Positions 20,595 through 32,300 of a stretch of DNA of 64,000 nt are shown in pieces. Source of the stretch: Drosophila miranda (Eukaryota; Arthropoda; Insecta; Diptera; Drosophilidae); contig NW_022881614.1 in NCBI RefSeq assembly GCF_003369915.1, positions 21,926,336-21,990,335 of the forward strand. Reading direction: 5' to 3'. Each line of letters begins with the position of its first letter. The stretch's first letter is position 1. The notes under the pieces are model-generated. The model was not told the DNA's origin. It ran no database searches and saw nothing but the letters and a program-made list of their open reading frames with translations. Position numbers and translations under genes: made by a program.

Positions 20595-23500
20595 CTACGA
20601 GTTGGCATACCAAGTGCTGCAATTGCTGGCCGTCTCCTCGTCCGGCTTGGGCATTATCCATATGTTGCCGATGCCGCTGTCGGTGCTGAAGCGATTGGAG
20701 TCGCGGTAGAGCGAGAAACTGGGCGGCTTCCGATGCAGGTGATCGTTCTCGCGGCCGTATAGCTCATGCAGCTTCTGACGTTCCTCGTTGGCGTAGTTGT
20801 TGATCATGTCCCGTATGAGGTCCAGCCAGTGCGAGATCTGGGCCGGATCCGCGGTGAATTCGCACTCCTGCTGCTTGTAATAGAGCGTGAACGACTTGGT
20901 CTTGGCCGAGATTCCAATGTGCTCGCAGGGATAGCGACCGTGGAAGAGCAGCTGCTTGCCCTTGATCTCCGTGTAGATGATGCACTTGTCGAATATGAAG
21001 ACCTTGGCCCGGTAGCTGCGCTTCTGTTTGCAATCGAAGATCTGGAACTCGTTCACCTTGCGAAACTTGCCCTGGTAGAAGACATTGAACTGCAATCAAA
21101 GAGCGGCAATTAGATATGATTGGATGGGAGCAGCGGAACGGGAGAGCACGACCCTCACCTCGTGGCAGCCCACAATATCGTTAATGATCTCCGATTCGTT
21201 TGTGGTGGTCAGCAGGGTGCGCAGTCGCTTCTCCAGGCGACAGCAGGACTCAATGAGCGGCTTCATGACAATGTCGCGGTTCTTGAGGAAGGTCTAAAAG
21301 AGGGATTCAACGATATATCTAGTTCACGGAGTGACGCGACGAATTCCACTCACATTGATGAACTGCGTCAAGAGAAGGGGGTAGCGGGTCATACGCTGGA
21401 TGGGCTGCACTAGGAAGCTATTGATGCCCAGCTTATCGTCGCGTTCCAGGAGTTCTGCAGAAGCAAAGAACGGGGGAATGCGGTAATTAGGTAAGACGAA
21501 CTCACTCCGAAAGTAATGGTCAACTTACGGTGAAATAGTTTTTGTAGAGATCACAGAGTTTCAATGAATTCTGCATGTTCATGGTTCACCATGATCACGT
21601 ACCCGTAGAAGCAGTTTTGCTAAACAAAATACAGGAAAACGTTAGAGAGTTCGGTGATTGAGAGATCTGTGGCCAAAACCTACATCCAGTAGCTGCAGGA
21701 ATTCGTCGAACAACCGCTTCAGATCACGTTTGTTGCGCTGCAGCATCGGCAAGAACTCATCGCGATGGAACTCCGCAATCTTTTCGATATTGCCGATGAG
21801 ATCGTATTTCTTGCCACGGAGACCCTGCGGCAGATCTTTGCGCTGAAAGATGTTGCCATAGTTCTCGATGCCCGTGTACAGATTGTTCACATAAGCCTCC
21901 TCCGTCTTGACCAGCTCCTCTAGAATGGGATGCACGCACTTGTCGCTCTTATCCCGCAGCTCGATTTCCACTTCCTCCTCCTTGAAAGGCATGAATGAAA
22001 GCTATATAAAGAACAGATAGTAGGAGAGGCTCGCGATCAATACTCACTCGTCCTTGGGCTGATAGAGCGAGTGAAATTTGCCAACGAGATGCTGATTTGT
22101 TGTCCCAATGATTTCAGTCTTTCGTCTCGGCGTGGAGCGATAGTTACTGTGGAGAATTGTGTGTCTTGAGTGCTCGTTATCTGCCATGTACATATGTTTA
22201 TCAGTCAAAAACAACAACAGCAGAGTGTGGAAGCTACGCAGATAAGCCCCCCAAAGCTTATATGTGAGTCACCGGCAGAGATACCACTGATAAGCGCCCC
22301 GTTGCCTCCCACCCTTATGCAACTGAAGAAGCGAATGATAGTACGCGAACATATTTACATGAGGCATGACTCAGACTGGGATCTAGTCGGACTTATAAAT
22401 CTGCCGCAGGATCGTCTTTTTAGAGTCAAAGATTTCCAGAGCGCTTTCGAATGCCTGCCAAATGGCCGTAACGCAGTAAAGCATGAAGTCCAGCTGCATG
22501 ATGAGGAACCAGGAGAGCATGATGAGCATGAACATGGCCAGGGCAGTCACTATGAAGCCCGTCAGCTAGAACACATGAAAAACTTTCGAAAGCTGGCAAA
22601 TAGTCTCAAGGCGACTGTTTCGATGGTAAGTACTGACCCCCTCCGCACAGCTCTCCATCACCGGCATCGAGATTGAGGACGCCCTTTGCCATTGATAAAA
22701 CGAATCACTTGTCATTCTCTTCGGTGTGGGTTCCATATCCTCTGTGGACGTAGAATCGGCCATAGTCACATTGCTCTTCTGAGAAGTTCTCACAAGCGAA
22801 TTTCTCCGACTGTTTGGCAGCTCCTTCTCGCTCCTTCTCCGCTCGTACACATCTTCCTTCACAAGCACCTCATTCGCGTTCTCGTCCTCGTCGTCCTCGT
22901 TCTCCTCGTCATCCTCGTCGGCGTTGGGATAGGTCCTTTTCGCCAAGGGTACTGACTCATCCGCCTTCCCCTTCAGCTCCTCTTCTTTCTTTTTGTGCTT
23001 TCTTCTCGATGGGAATGGATCGTCCCTGGTCCCCGTTGCCATGGACACGTTCCTCCTCAACGGCTGTTGATCCTGCTCTACTTTCTGCACCTCCTCTACC
23101 ATTATCGAAGTCTCTTTTCCGTCCTCCGTCACATGCTGCCCCTCGGTGGGGTCGGGTTCGCTTCGTGCCGGCTCCTGTGGCGCCTCCTCTTTCTCTGGAC
23201 CATTCATGTTCTAGCTGCAGCTGCTTTGGGCCAACCGATTCCCAAAGATACATTTTACAAATTTTGACACATTTCCCAAAAGTAAATACCCTCTGGAATG
23301 ACTTCTCGGCCACAGCAAGCTGCTAGGCCAGTTGGCAGCACCCCTTTTGCGGGCATTTCCAGCGAGCGGCAAACCGGTTAGCGAAAAGTGCTCAAAAACG
23401 TAATTAACACTTTGCCAATTAAGCCTCGTCGGCGATGCACGAATGCATTGAATGCCTGCGGTTATGTGGCTTAACTCGCATAATTGGATTCTGACACCAA

Positions 23501-24393
23501 AAAGGAAGCTCAACGACCGCGAAATCTACTTAATCAACACTGTGGAAGGCTGCCCTGCCCAGATGGCCCTCAGTGTCGGGCAGGGCCAAGGAAACATAGA
23601 AAACTCTCTCTGGTGCAACTATCTCTGCCCCCCGCAGTTCTGTTTATCACTTACCTTGGAAAGTCCTGATCATTGCGCATTTGCAGCGGCAATGTGTGGC
23701 TCGCCGCTGGTTGATCGACGCTGATCGAACGCTGCACCTGCTGGTTACTCGACTCATCTTCGGGATCTACGACATGGCTGGGCAAGACCTCGGAGGCGCT
23801 CTCGGCGAGTACGTACTCCCTGGTTGCATGTGGATCCGTTTCAAAGTCCGATATCTGGTCCACTTCGTCCTCGGAGCGCACCTCGCTAATGCTGCTATTC
23901 GTGGTGCCGGGAGTGCTGGGTATGGAGCTGCTCCGACTGCCGGCCAGACCAGGAAGGCGGATGCGTCGTGGTGGTGTGGCCGGGGGCGTCCCATGCTCCC
24001 CCGCATGGTCCTCGAATGACGGCGGTGATTCTCGAGCAACTTCAGGCTATGTCTCTCCTGGCTAAGGTATCCAATGGTCGTCTTCAGCGTCTCGAAGCGC
24101 TGCACCTTTTGGCGGACATCGAGCCACGCGGGATCTGGCGTTGTGGGTGTCATGGGTATCTGCGGCGCGCTCTCGCCCTCCACCTCTACCTTGGGCTCGC
24201 GCATTTTGAGCAGAGAGCGACGCTGGAACGCACTCTCCGTATCGGAGTTGACCAAGTAGGAGAGCTGGAATGAGCTGGAGCTGCTGCTCACGGCACTGTC
24301 GCGTTGTCTGGCACCGTCGGCGTCCATGTTGGTACTGGGGTGGCGCTCCTGCTCCGCCGCCTGCTGCCTGATGCGGCGACGAGAGTTGCACTT
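20595..24393 (-). pseudogene. Dbl-family RhoGEF (DH-PH), frame-disrupted, 5' end missing
   Basis: Minus-strand exons, high to low: 24393-23655, 22146-22048, about 22001-21684, 21619-21529, 21454-21354, 21293-21159 and 21089-20595 (stop TAG). The DH domain starts at HPILEELVKTEEAYVNNL, contains YDLIGNIEKIAEFHRDEF and has the signature LVQPIQRMTRYPLLLTQF. The PH domain runs from KFRKVNEFQIFDC to ISHWLDLIRDMI. Dbl proteins load GTP on Rho GTPases at the membrane. A base is missing near 24028, because the reading moves from HSLKLLEN to a downstream frame with GEHGTPPATPPRR. An extra base near 21583 brings an early stop in the DH domain. The joins at 22001 and 21529 are also out of phase with the best splice sites. 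DINE-1 replaces the 5' end at 24394. It resembles D. melanogaster CG30456, recalled with low confidence. Uncorrected long-read indels are an alternative. Confidence 0.8.
22383..23207 (-). CDS. two-exon membrane protein nested in the RhoGEF intron
   Basis: Exon 1 runs from the ATG at 23207 to 22638 (190 codons), with donor GTCAGT in phase 0. Exon 2 is 22565-22383 (60 codons and TAG), with acceptor TTCTAG. The joined 250-residue protein is highly charged at first (Glu-rich start, then an acidic run DEDDEENEDDEDEN near residue 95 and basic patches RRKHKKK). It ends in a hydrophobic span FIVTALAMFMLIMLSWFLIM (residues about 194-213) and a short C-terminal tail. It could be a tail-anchored or single-pass membrane protein. 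Both exons are open and the splice phases fit. It lies on the same strand within the large RhoGEF intron (22147-23654). The product was not recognised. Confidence 0.6.
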
Positions 24394-24637
24394 GTTATAC
24401 CCGATACTCAAAATGAGTATTGGGGTATATTAGATTTGTGGTAAAAGTGGATGTGTGTAACGTCCAGAAGGAATCGTTTCCGACCCCATAAAGTATATAT
24501 ATTCTTGATCAGCATCAATAGCCGAGTCGATTGAGCCATGTCTGTCTGTCCGTCTGTCCGTCTGTCCGTCCGTCCGTCTGTCCGTCTGTCCGTCCCCTTC
24601 AGCGCCTAGTGCTCAAAGACTATAAGAGCTAGAGCAA
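24394..24637 (-). mobile_element. DINE-1-like fragment, 3' end, reversed
   Basis: It starts TTATACCCGATACTCAAAAT with the terminal hairpin, then CCATAAAGTATATATATTC and the CTGTCCGTCTGTCC microsatellite, and fades after ATAAGAGCTAGAGC. It abuts the RhoGEF reading frame at its left edge. Confidence 0.85.
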
Positions 24638-24654
24638 TAGTGTTGGGTAAACAT

Positions 24655-24845
24655 TGCTCATTTTGGTGAACATGTTCACTTGTTCTTTTTTAGTAAGTGA
24701 GTCAACTCACTCATATTGCTCACTTGCTCACTTGCTCTCTTAGATTGCTCAGTTACTCACTTGTTCACTTGCTCAGTTGTTCACTTGCTCAGTTGCTCAA
24801 TTGATCACTTGCTCAGTTGCTGACTTGCTCAGTTGTTCACTATTC
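24655..24845. repeat. TTGCTCACTTGCTCAG short tandem repeat
   Basis: A run of degenerate 7-10 bp units around the words TTGCTCAC, TTGTTCAC and TTGCTCAG, about 190 bp long, between two DINE-1 pieces. Confidence 0.8.
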
Positions 24846-24930
24846 ATGCACAGAACCCTAAGCACCACAGACTTTCACACAAATAAAATACGTTACATTT
24901 CAATATTAATCAAACATTTATAACTAAAAA

Positions 24931-25175
24931 CGAGGGGGAACGTTGTGAGTTGCTGCGGACACCGCAACTCTACAGTTATACCCGATACTAAGTCAGTATG
25001 GCTCTCCTCCGGCAGACGCCGCTAATATTAAACGACACGACAAGGAGTGCGTGCGAGAGAGACAGAAAATCAGTCTGAGCGTGACGTCGGGTGCTGCGTA
25101 GCCAGTGCAAATTGATTTGTTCCTTTTGGCTATAAAAATGATCTGATCTGATCCAGATTCAGCAATCTGATATAT
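24931..25175 (+). mobile_element. DINE-1-like 5' fragment
   Basis: It opens with CGAGGGGGAACGTTGTGAG and includes the inverted end and the GA-rich block. It is cut at CAGCAATCTGATATATATGA, where the palindromic minisatellite begins. Confidence 0.85.
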
Positions 25176-25180
25176 ATGAT

Positions 25181-25455
25181 CGGCATAGCGTCATATCTCC
25201 GACGACATATCTCCGCCCAGTACATTTTGCCGGCGGAATTATGTCGCTTTTTTTCTGGCGGACTTATGTCGTTTGAAAGCGTCATATCTCCGCTCGGAGA
25301 TATGACGTTTTGAAACGACATATCTCCGCCGTGTCACAAACCACATATCTCCGCGCGGAGATATGACGTTTTGAAACGACATATCTCCGCCGTTCCACAA
25401 ACGACATATCTCCGCGCGGAGCTATGACGCTTAGAAGCGACATATCTCCGCGCAG
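25181..25455. repeat. palindromic ATATCTCCGCGCGGAGATAT minisatellite
   Basis: At least four units of about 60-65 bp carry CGACATATCTCCGC paired with its inverse GCGGAGATATGACG, so that many units form perfect palindromes centred on CGCG. Units are joined by GTTTTGAAACGA or CACAAACGA. It appears nowhere else in the window. Confidence 0.85.
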
Positions 25456-25527
25456 CGATTTTGAGCAAATTATGCCGATACACCATCAAAAAATACAAAA
25501 AAAAACAAAAAAACAAAACAAAAGGAA

Positions 25528-26391
25528 CGAGGGGGAACGTTGTGAGTTGCTGCGGACACCGCAACTCTACGGTTATACCCGATACTAAGTCAGTATGGCT
25601 CTCCTCCGGCAGACGCCGCTAATATTAAACGATTTGGGGCGTGGGGCGAAATTTTGAGATATACGTTTTATAGTGAGATCTAACAGGAGTGCGGATACCA
25701 AATTTGGTTACTATAGCCTTAATAGTCTCTGAGATTTGTGAATATCCCCAGATTTTCATCCTTTGCGGGGGCGGAAGGGGGTGTGGCGAAATTTTGAAAC
25801 AAACTCGTCTCGGTCCGATATATTAGGAGTGTGAATACCAAATTTGGTTGCTCTAGCTTTTGTAGTCTCTGAGATCTAGGCGCTAATGTTTTACTCTAAG
25901 CAAAGCCGCCTATGCTACGTGTGTGTTAGAGAGAGACAGGGCGAGAAAAAATGAAATTGTTTTCTTGATGCTGGCTATAATAATAATACGATCCAATTCA
26001 GATTCCGCAGTCTTGAAGATATGGTCATTCTCTACAACTCTACGTTTTTGGTTTTCTCATATCTTTAAAATTGTGGATGCCACAGATTTTCGTCCTTTGT
26101 GGGGGCGAAAGTGGGCGGGGTGAAGTTTTGAAATATTTTTGTAGCAGTGACATATCACAGAAGTCTGGACCCAAAACATCGTTGCTCTAGCTCTTATAGT
26201 CTTTGAGCACTAGGCGCTGAAGGGGACGGACAGACGGACAGACGGACGGACGGACAGACAGACAGGACTCAATCGACTCGGCTATTGATGCTGATCAAGA
26301 ATATATATACTTTATGGGGTCGGAAACGATTCCTTCTGGACGTTACACACATCTAATATACCCCAATACTCATTTTGAGTATCGGGTATAA
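25528..26391 (+). mobile_element. DINE-1-like unit with internal deletion
   Basis: It starts CGAGGGGGAACG and ends GAGTATCGGGTATAA. It lacks about 230 bp between AATATTAAACGA and GGGGCGAAATTTTG compared with full units, and directly abuts the next unit. Confidence 0.85.
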
Positions 26392-29300
26392 CGAGGGGGA
26401 ACGTTGTGAGTTGCTGCGGACACCGCAACTCTACGGTTATACCCGATACTAAGTCAGTATGGCTCTCCTCTGGCAGACGCCGCTAATATTAAACGACACG
26501 ACAAAGAGTGCGTGCGAGAGAGACAGAAAATCAGTCTGAGCGTGACGTCGGACGCTGCGCGGCCACTCCAAATTGATTTCTTGCTTTTGGCTACAAAAAT
26601 GATCCGATCTGATCCAGATTCAGCAATCTGATAGATATGGTCGTTATCTATGATTCTGCGTTTTTAGTTTTCTCGAATGTGCAATATTGTGGATGCAACA
26701 GATTTTCGTCCTTTGTGGGGGCGGAAGGGTGTGGGGCGAAATTTTGATATATACGTTTTATAGTGAGATCTAACAGGAGTGCGGTTACTAAATTTGGTTA
26801 CTCTAGCCTTAATAGTCTCTGAGATTTTTGAATATCCCCAGATTTTCGTCCTTTGCGGGGGCGGAAGGGGGTGTGGCGAAATTTTGAAACAAACTCGTCT
26901 CGGTCCGATATATTAGGAGTGTGGATACCAAATTTGGTTGCTCTAGCTTTTGTAGTCTCTGAGATCTAGGCGCTAATGTTTTCCTCTAAGCAAAGCCGCC
27001 TATGCTACGTGTGTGTTAGAGAGAGACAGGGCGAGAAAAAATGAAATTGTTTTCTTGATGCTGGCTATAATAATTATACGATCTGGTTCAGATTTTGCAC
27101 TCTAGAAGATATAGTCATCTTCTACAATTCAACGTTTTTGGTTTTCTCATATCTTTAAAATTGTGGATGCCACAGATTTTCGTCCTTTGTGGGGGCGAAA
27201 GTGGGCGGGGTGAAGTTTTGAAATATTTTTGTAGCAGTGACATATCACAGAAGTCTGGATCCAAAACATCGTTGCTCTAGCTCTTATAGTCTTTGAGCAC
27301 TAGGCGCTGAAGGGGACGGACAGACGGACAGACGGACGGACGGACAGACAGACAGGACTCAATCGACTCGGCTATTGATGCAGATCAAGAATATATATAC
27401 TTTATGGGGTCGGAAACGATTCCTTCTGGACGTTACACACATCTAATATACCCCAATACTCATTTTGAGTATCGGGTATAACGAGGGGGAACGTTGTGAG
27501 TTGCTGCGGACACCGCAACTCTACGGTTATACCCGATACTAAGTCAGTACGGCTCTCCTCCGGCAGACGCCGCTAATATTAAACGACACGACAAAGAGTG
27601 CGTGCGAGAGAGACAGAAAATCAGTCTGAGCGTGACGTCGGGCGCTGCGTAGCCACTGCAAATTGATTTGTTCCTATTGGCTATAAAAATGATCTGATCT
27701 GATCCAGATTCAGCAATCTGATAGATATGGGCGTTATCTATGATTCTGCGTTTTTAGTTTTCTCGAATGTGCAATATTGTGGATGCAACAGATTTTCGTC
27801 TTTTGTGGGGGCGGAAGGGGGTGGGGCGAAATTCTGAGATATACGTTTTATAGTGAGATCTAACAGGAGTGCGGATACTAATTTTGGTTACTCTAGCGTT
27901 AATAGTCTTTGAGATTTGTGAATATCCCCAGATTTTCGACCTTTGCGGGGGCGGAAGGGGGTGTGGCGAAATTTTGAAACAAACTCGTCCCGGTCCGATA
28001 TATAAGGAGTGTGGATACCCAATTTGGTTGCTCTAGCTTTTGTAGTCTCTGAGATCTAGGCGCTAATGTTTTACTCTAAGCAAAGCCGCCTATGCTACGT
28101 GTGTGTTAGAGAGAGACAGGGCGAGAAAAAATGAAATTGTTTTCTTGATGCTGGCTATAATAATAATACGATCCAATTCAGATTCCGCAGTCTTAAAGAT
28201 ATGGTCATTCTCTACAATTCTACGTTTTTGGTTTTCTCATATCTTTAAAATTGTGGATGCCACAGATTTTCGTCCTTTGTGGGGGCGCAGTGTGTCCTTT
28301 GTAGCAGTGACATATTACAGAAGTCTGGATCCAAAACATCGTTGCTCTCGCTCTTATAGTCTTTGAGCACTAGGCGCTGAAGGGGACGGACAGACGGACA
28401 GACGGACGGACGGACAGACGGACAGACAGACATGGCTCAATCGACTCGGCTATTGATGCTGATCAAGAATATATATACTTTATGGGGTCGGAAACGATTC
28501 CTTTTGGACGTTACACACATCCACTTTTACCACAAATCTAATATACCCCAATACTCATTTTGAGTATCGGGTATAAAAACGAGGGGGAACGTTGTGAGTT
28601 GCTGCGGACACCGCAACTCTACGGTTATACCCGATACTAAGTCAGTATGGCTCTCCTCTGGCAGACGCAGCTAATATTAAACGACACGACAAAGAGTGCG
28701 TGCGAGAGAGACAGAAAATCAGTCTGAGCGTGACATCGGACGCTGCGCGCCCACTGCAAATTGATTTCTTGCTTTTGGCTACAAAAATGATCCGATCTGA
28801 TCCAGATTCAGCAATCTGATAGATATGTTTGTTATCTATGATTCTGCGTTTTTAGTTTTCTCGAATGTGCAATATTGTGGATGCAACAGATTTTCGTCCT
28901 TTGTGGGGGCGGAAGGGGGTGGGGCGAAATTTTGATATATACGTTTTATAGTGAGATCTAACAGGAGTGCGGTTACTAAATTTGGTTACTTTAGCGTTAA
29001 TAGTCTTTGAGATTTGTGAATATCCCCAGATTTTCGTCCTTTGCGGGGGCGGAAGGGGGTGTGGCGAAATTTTGAAACAAACTCGTCTCGGTCCGATATA
29101 TTAGGAGTGTGGATACCAAATTTGGTTGCTCTAGCTTTTGTAGTCTCTGAGATCTAGGCGCTAATGTTTTACTCTAAGCAAAGCCGCCTATGCTACGTGT
29201 CTGTTGGAGAGAGACAGGTCGAGAAAAAATGAAATTGTTTTCTTGATGCTGCCTATAATCATTATACGATCTGATGGAGATTTTACACTCTAGAACATAT

Positions 29301-32300
29301 AGTCATTCTCTACAATTCTACGTTTTTGGTTTAAAATTGTGGATGCCACAGATTTTCGTCATTTGTGGGGGCGGAAGTGGGCGGGGCGAAGTTTTGAAAT
29401 ATTTTTGTAGCAGTGACATATCAGAGAAGTCTGGATCCAACACATCGTTGCTCTAGCTCTTATAGTCTTTGAGCACTAGGCGCTGAAGGGGACGGACAGA
29501 CGGACAGACGGACAGACGGACGGACGGACGGACGGACAGACAGACAGGACTCAATCGACTTGGCTATTGATGCTGATCAAGAATATATATACTTTATGGG
29601 GTCGGAAACGATTCCTTCTGGACGTTACACACATCCACTTTTACCACAAATCTAATATACCCCAATACTCATTTTGAGTATCGGGTATAACGAGGGGGAA
29701 CGTTGTGAGTTGCTACGGACACCGCAACTCTACGGTTATACCCGATACTAAGTCAGTACGGCTCTCCTCCGGCAGACGCCGCTAATATTAAACGACACGA
29801 CAAAGAGTGCGTGCGAGAGAGACAGAAAATCAGTCTGAGCGTGACGTCGGGCGCTGCGTAGCCACTGCAAATTGATTTGTTCCCATTGGCTATAAAAATG
29901 ATCTGATCTGATCCAGATTCAGCAATCTGATAGATATGGTCGTTATCTATGATTCTGCGTTTTTAGTTTTCTCGAATGTGCAATATTGTGGATGCAACAG
30001 ATTTTCGTCTTTTGTGGGGGCGGAAGGGGGTGGGGCGAAATTTTGAGATATACTTTTTATAGTGAGATCTAACAGGAGTGCGGATACTAATTTTGGTTAC
30101 TCTAGCGTTAATAGTCTTTGAGATTTGTGAATATCCCCAGATTTTCGTCCTTTGCGGGGGCGGAAGGGGATGTGGCGAAATTTTGAAACAAACTCGTCCC
30201 GGTCCGATATATAAGGAGTGTGGATAACCAATTTGGTTGCTCTAGCTTTTGTAGTCTCTGAGATCTAGGCGCTAATGTTTTACTCTAAGCAAAGCCGCCT
30301 ATGCTACGTGTGTGTTAGAGAGAGACAGGGCGAGAAAAAATGAAATTGTTTTCTTGATGCTGGCTATAATAATAATACGATCCAATTCAGATTCCGCAGT
30401 CTTAAAGATATGGTCATTCTCTACAATTCTACGTTTTTGGTTTTCTCATATCTTTAAAATTGTGGATGCCACAGATTTTCGTCCTTTGTGGGGGCGCAGT
30501 GTGTCCTTTGTAGCAGTGACATATTACAGAAGTCTGGATCCAAAACATCGTTGCTCTCGCTCTTATAGTCTTTGAGCACTAGGCGCTGAAGGGGACGAAC
30601 AGACGGACAGACGGACGGACGGACAGACGGACAGACAGACAGGGCTCAATCGACTCGGCTATTGATGCTGATCAAGAATATATATACTTTATGGGGTCGG
30701 AAACGATTCCTTTTGGACGTTACACACATCCACTTTTACCACAAATCTAATATACCCCAATACTCATTTTGAGTATCGGGTATAAAAACGAGGGGGAACG
30801 TTGTGAGTTGCTGCGGACACCGCAACTCTACGGTTATACCCGATACTAAGTCAGTATGGCTCTCCTCTGGCAGACGCAGCTAATATTAAACGACACGACA
30901 AAGAGTGCGTGCGAGAGAGACAGAAAATCAGTCTGAGCGTGACATCGGACGCTGCGCGCCCACTGCAAATTGATTTCTTGCTTTTGGCTACAAAAATGAT
31001 CCGATCTGATCCAGATTCAGCAATCTGATAGATATGTTTGTTATCTATGATTCTGCGTTTTTAGTTTTCTCGAATGTGCAATATTGTGGATGCAACAGAT
31101 TTTCGTCCTTTGTGGGGGCGGAAGGGGGTGGGGCGAAATTTTGATATATACGTTTTATAGTGAGATCTAACAGGAGTGCGGTTACTAAATTTGGTTACTC
31201 TAGCGTTAATAGTCTTTGAGATTTGTGAATATCCCCAGATTTTCGTCCTTTGCGGGGGCGGAAGGGGGTGTGGCGAAATTTTGAAACAAACTCGTCTCGG
31301 TCCGATATATTAGGAGTGTGGATACCAAATTTGGTTGCTCTAGCTTTTGTAGTCTCTGAGATCTAGGCGCTATGCTACGTGTCTGTTAGAGAGAGACAGG
31401 TCGAGAAAAAATGAAATTGTTTTCTTGATGCTGCCTATAATCATTATACGATCTGATGGAGATTTTACACTCTAGAACATATAGTCATTCTCTACAATTC
31501 TACGTTTTTGGTTTAAAATTGTGGATGCCACAGATTTTCGTCATTTGTGGGGGCGGAAGTGGGCGGGGCGAAGTTTTGAAATATTTTTGTAGCAGTGACA
31601 TATCAGAGAAGTCTGGATCCAACACATCGTTGCTCTAGCTCTTATAGTCTTTGAGCACTAGGCGCTGAAGGGGACGGACAGACGGACAGACGGACGGACG
31701 GACGGACGGACAGACAGACAGGACTCAATCGACTTGGCTATTGATGCTGATCAAGAATATATATACTTTATGGGGTCGGAAACGATTCCTTCTGGACGTT
31801 ACACACATCCACTTTTACCGCAAATCTAATATACCCCAATACTCATTTTGAGTATCGGGTATAACGAGGGGGAACGTTGTGAGTTGCTACGGACACCGCA
31901 ACTCTACGGTTATACCCGATACTAAGTCAGTACGGCTCTCCTCCGGCAGACGCCGCTAATATTAAACGACACGACAAAGAGTGCGTGCGAGAGAGACAGA
32001 AAATCAGTCTGAGCGTGACGTCGGGCGCGGTAGCCACTGCAAATTGATTTGTTCCCATTGGCTATAAAAATGATCTGATCTGATCCAGATTCAGCAATCT
32101 GATAGATATGGTCGTTATCTATGATTCTGCGTTTTTAGTTTTCTCGAATGTGCAATATTGTGGATGCAACAGATTTTCGTCCTTTGTGGGGGCGGAAGGG
32201 GGTAGGGCGAAATTTTGAGATACACGTTTTATAGTAAGATCTAACAGGAGTGCGGATACCAAATTTGGTTACTCTAGCCTTAATAGTCTCTGAGATTTTT

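Noticed and set aside
20562..21413. Plus-strand frames across 20562-21413
   Set aside because: They are antisense to the PH and DH exons of the RhoGEF, which have recognisable domains and splice sites.
22170..22676. 168-codon plus-strand frame
   Set aside because: It lies opposite the spliced membrane-protein exon and has no signature; the minus strand has the better splice and phase evidence.
22814..23326. Ser/Pro-rich plus-strand frame
   Set aside because: It is the complement of the acidic Glu/Lys-rich exon of the nested gene, which produces such low-complexity shadows.
28379..28436. Possible CRISPR-like array in the GGACAGAC repeats
   Set aside because: This is the variable microsatellite core of DINE-1; there are no spacers, and the genome is eukaryotic.
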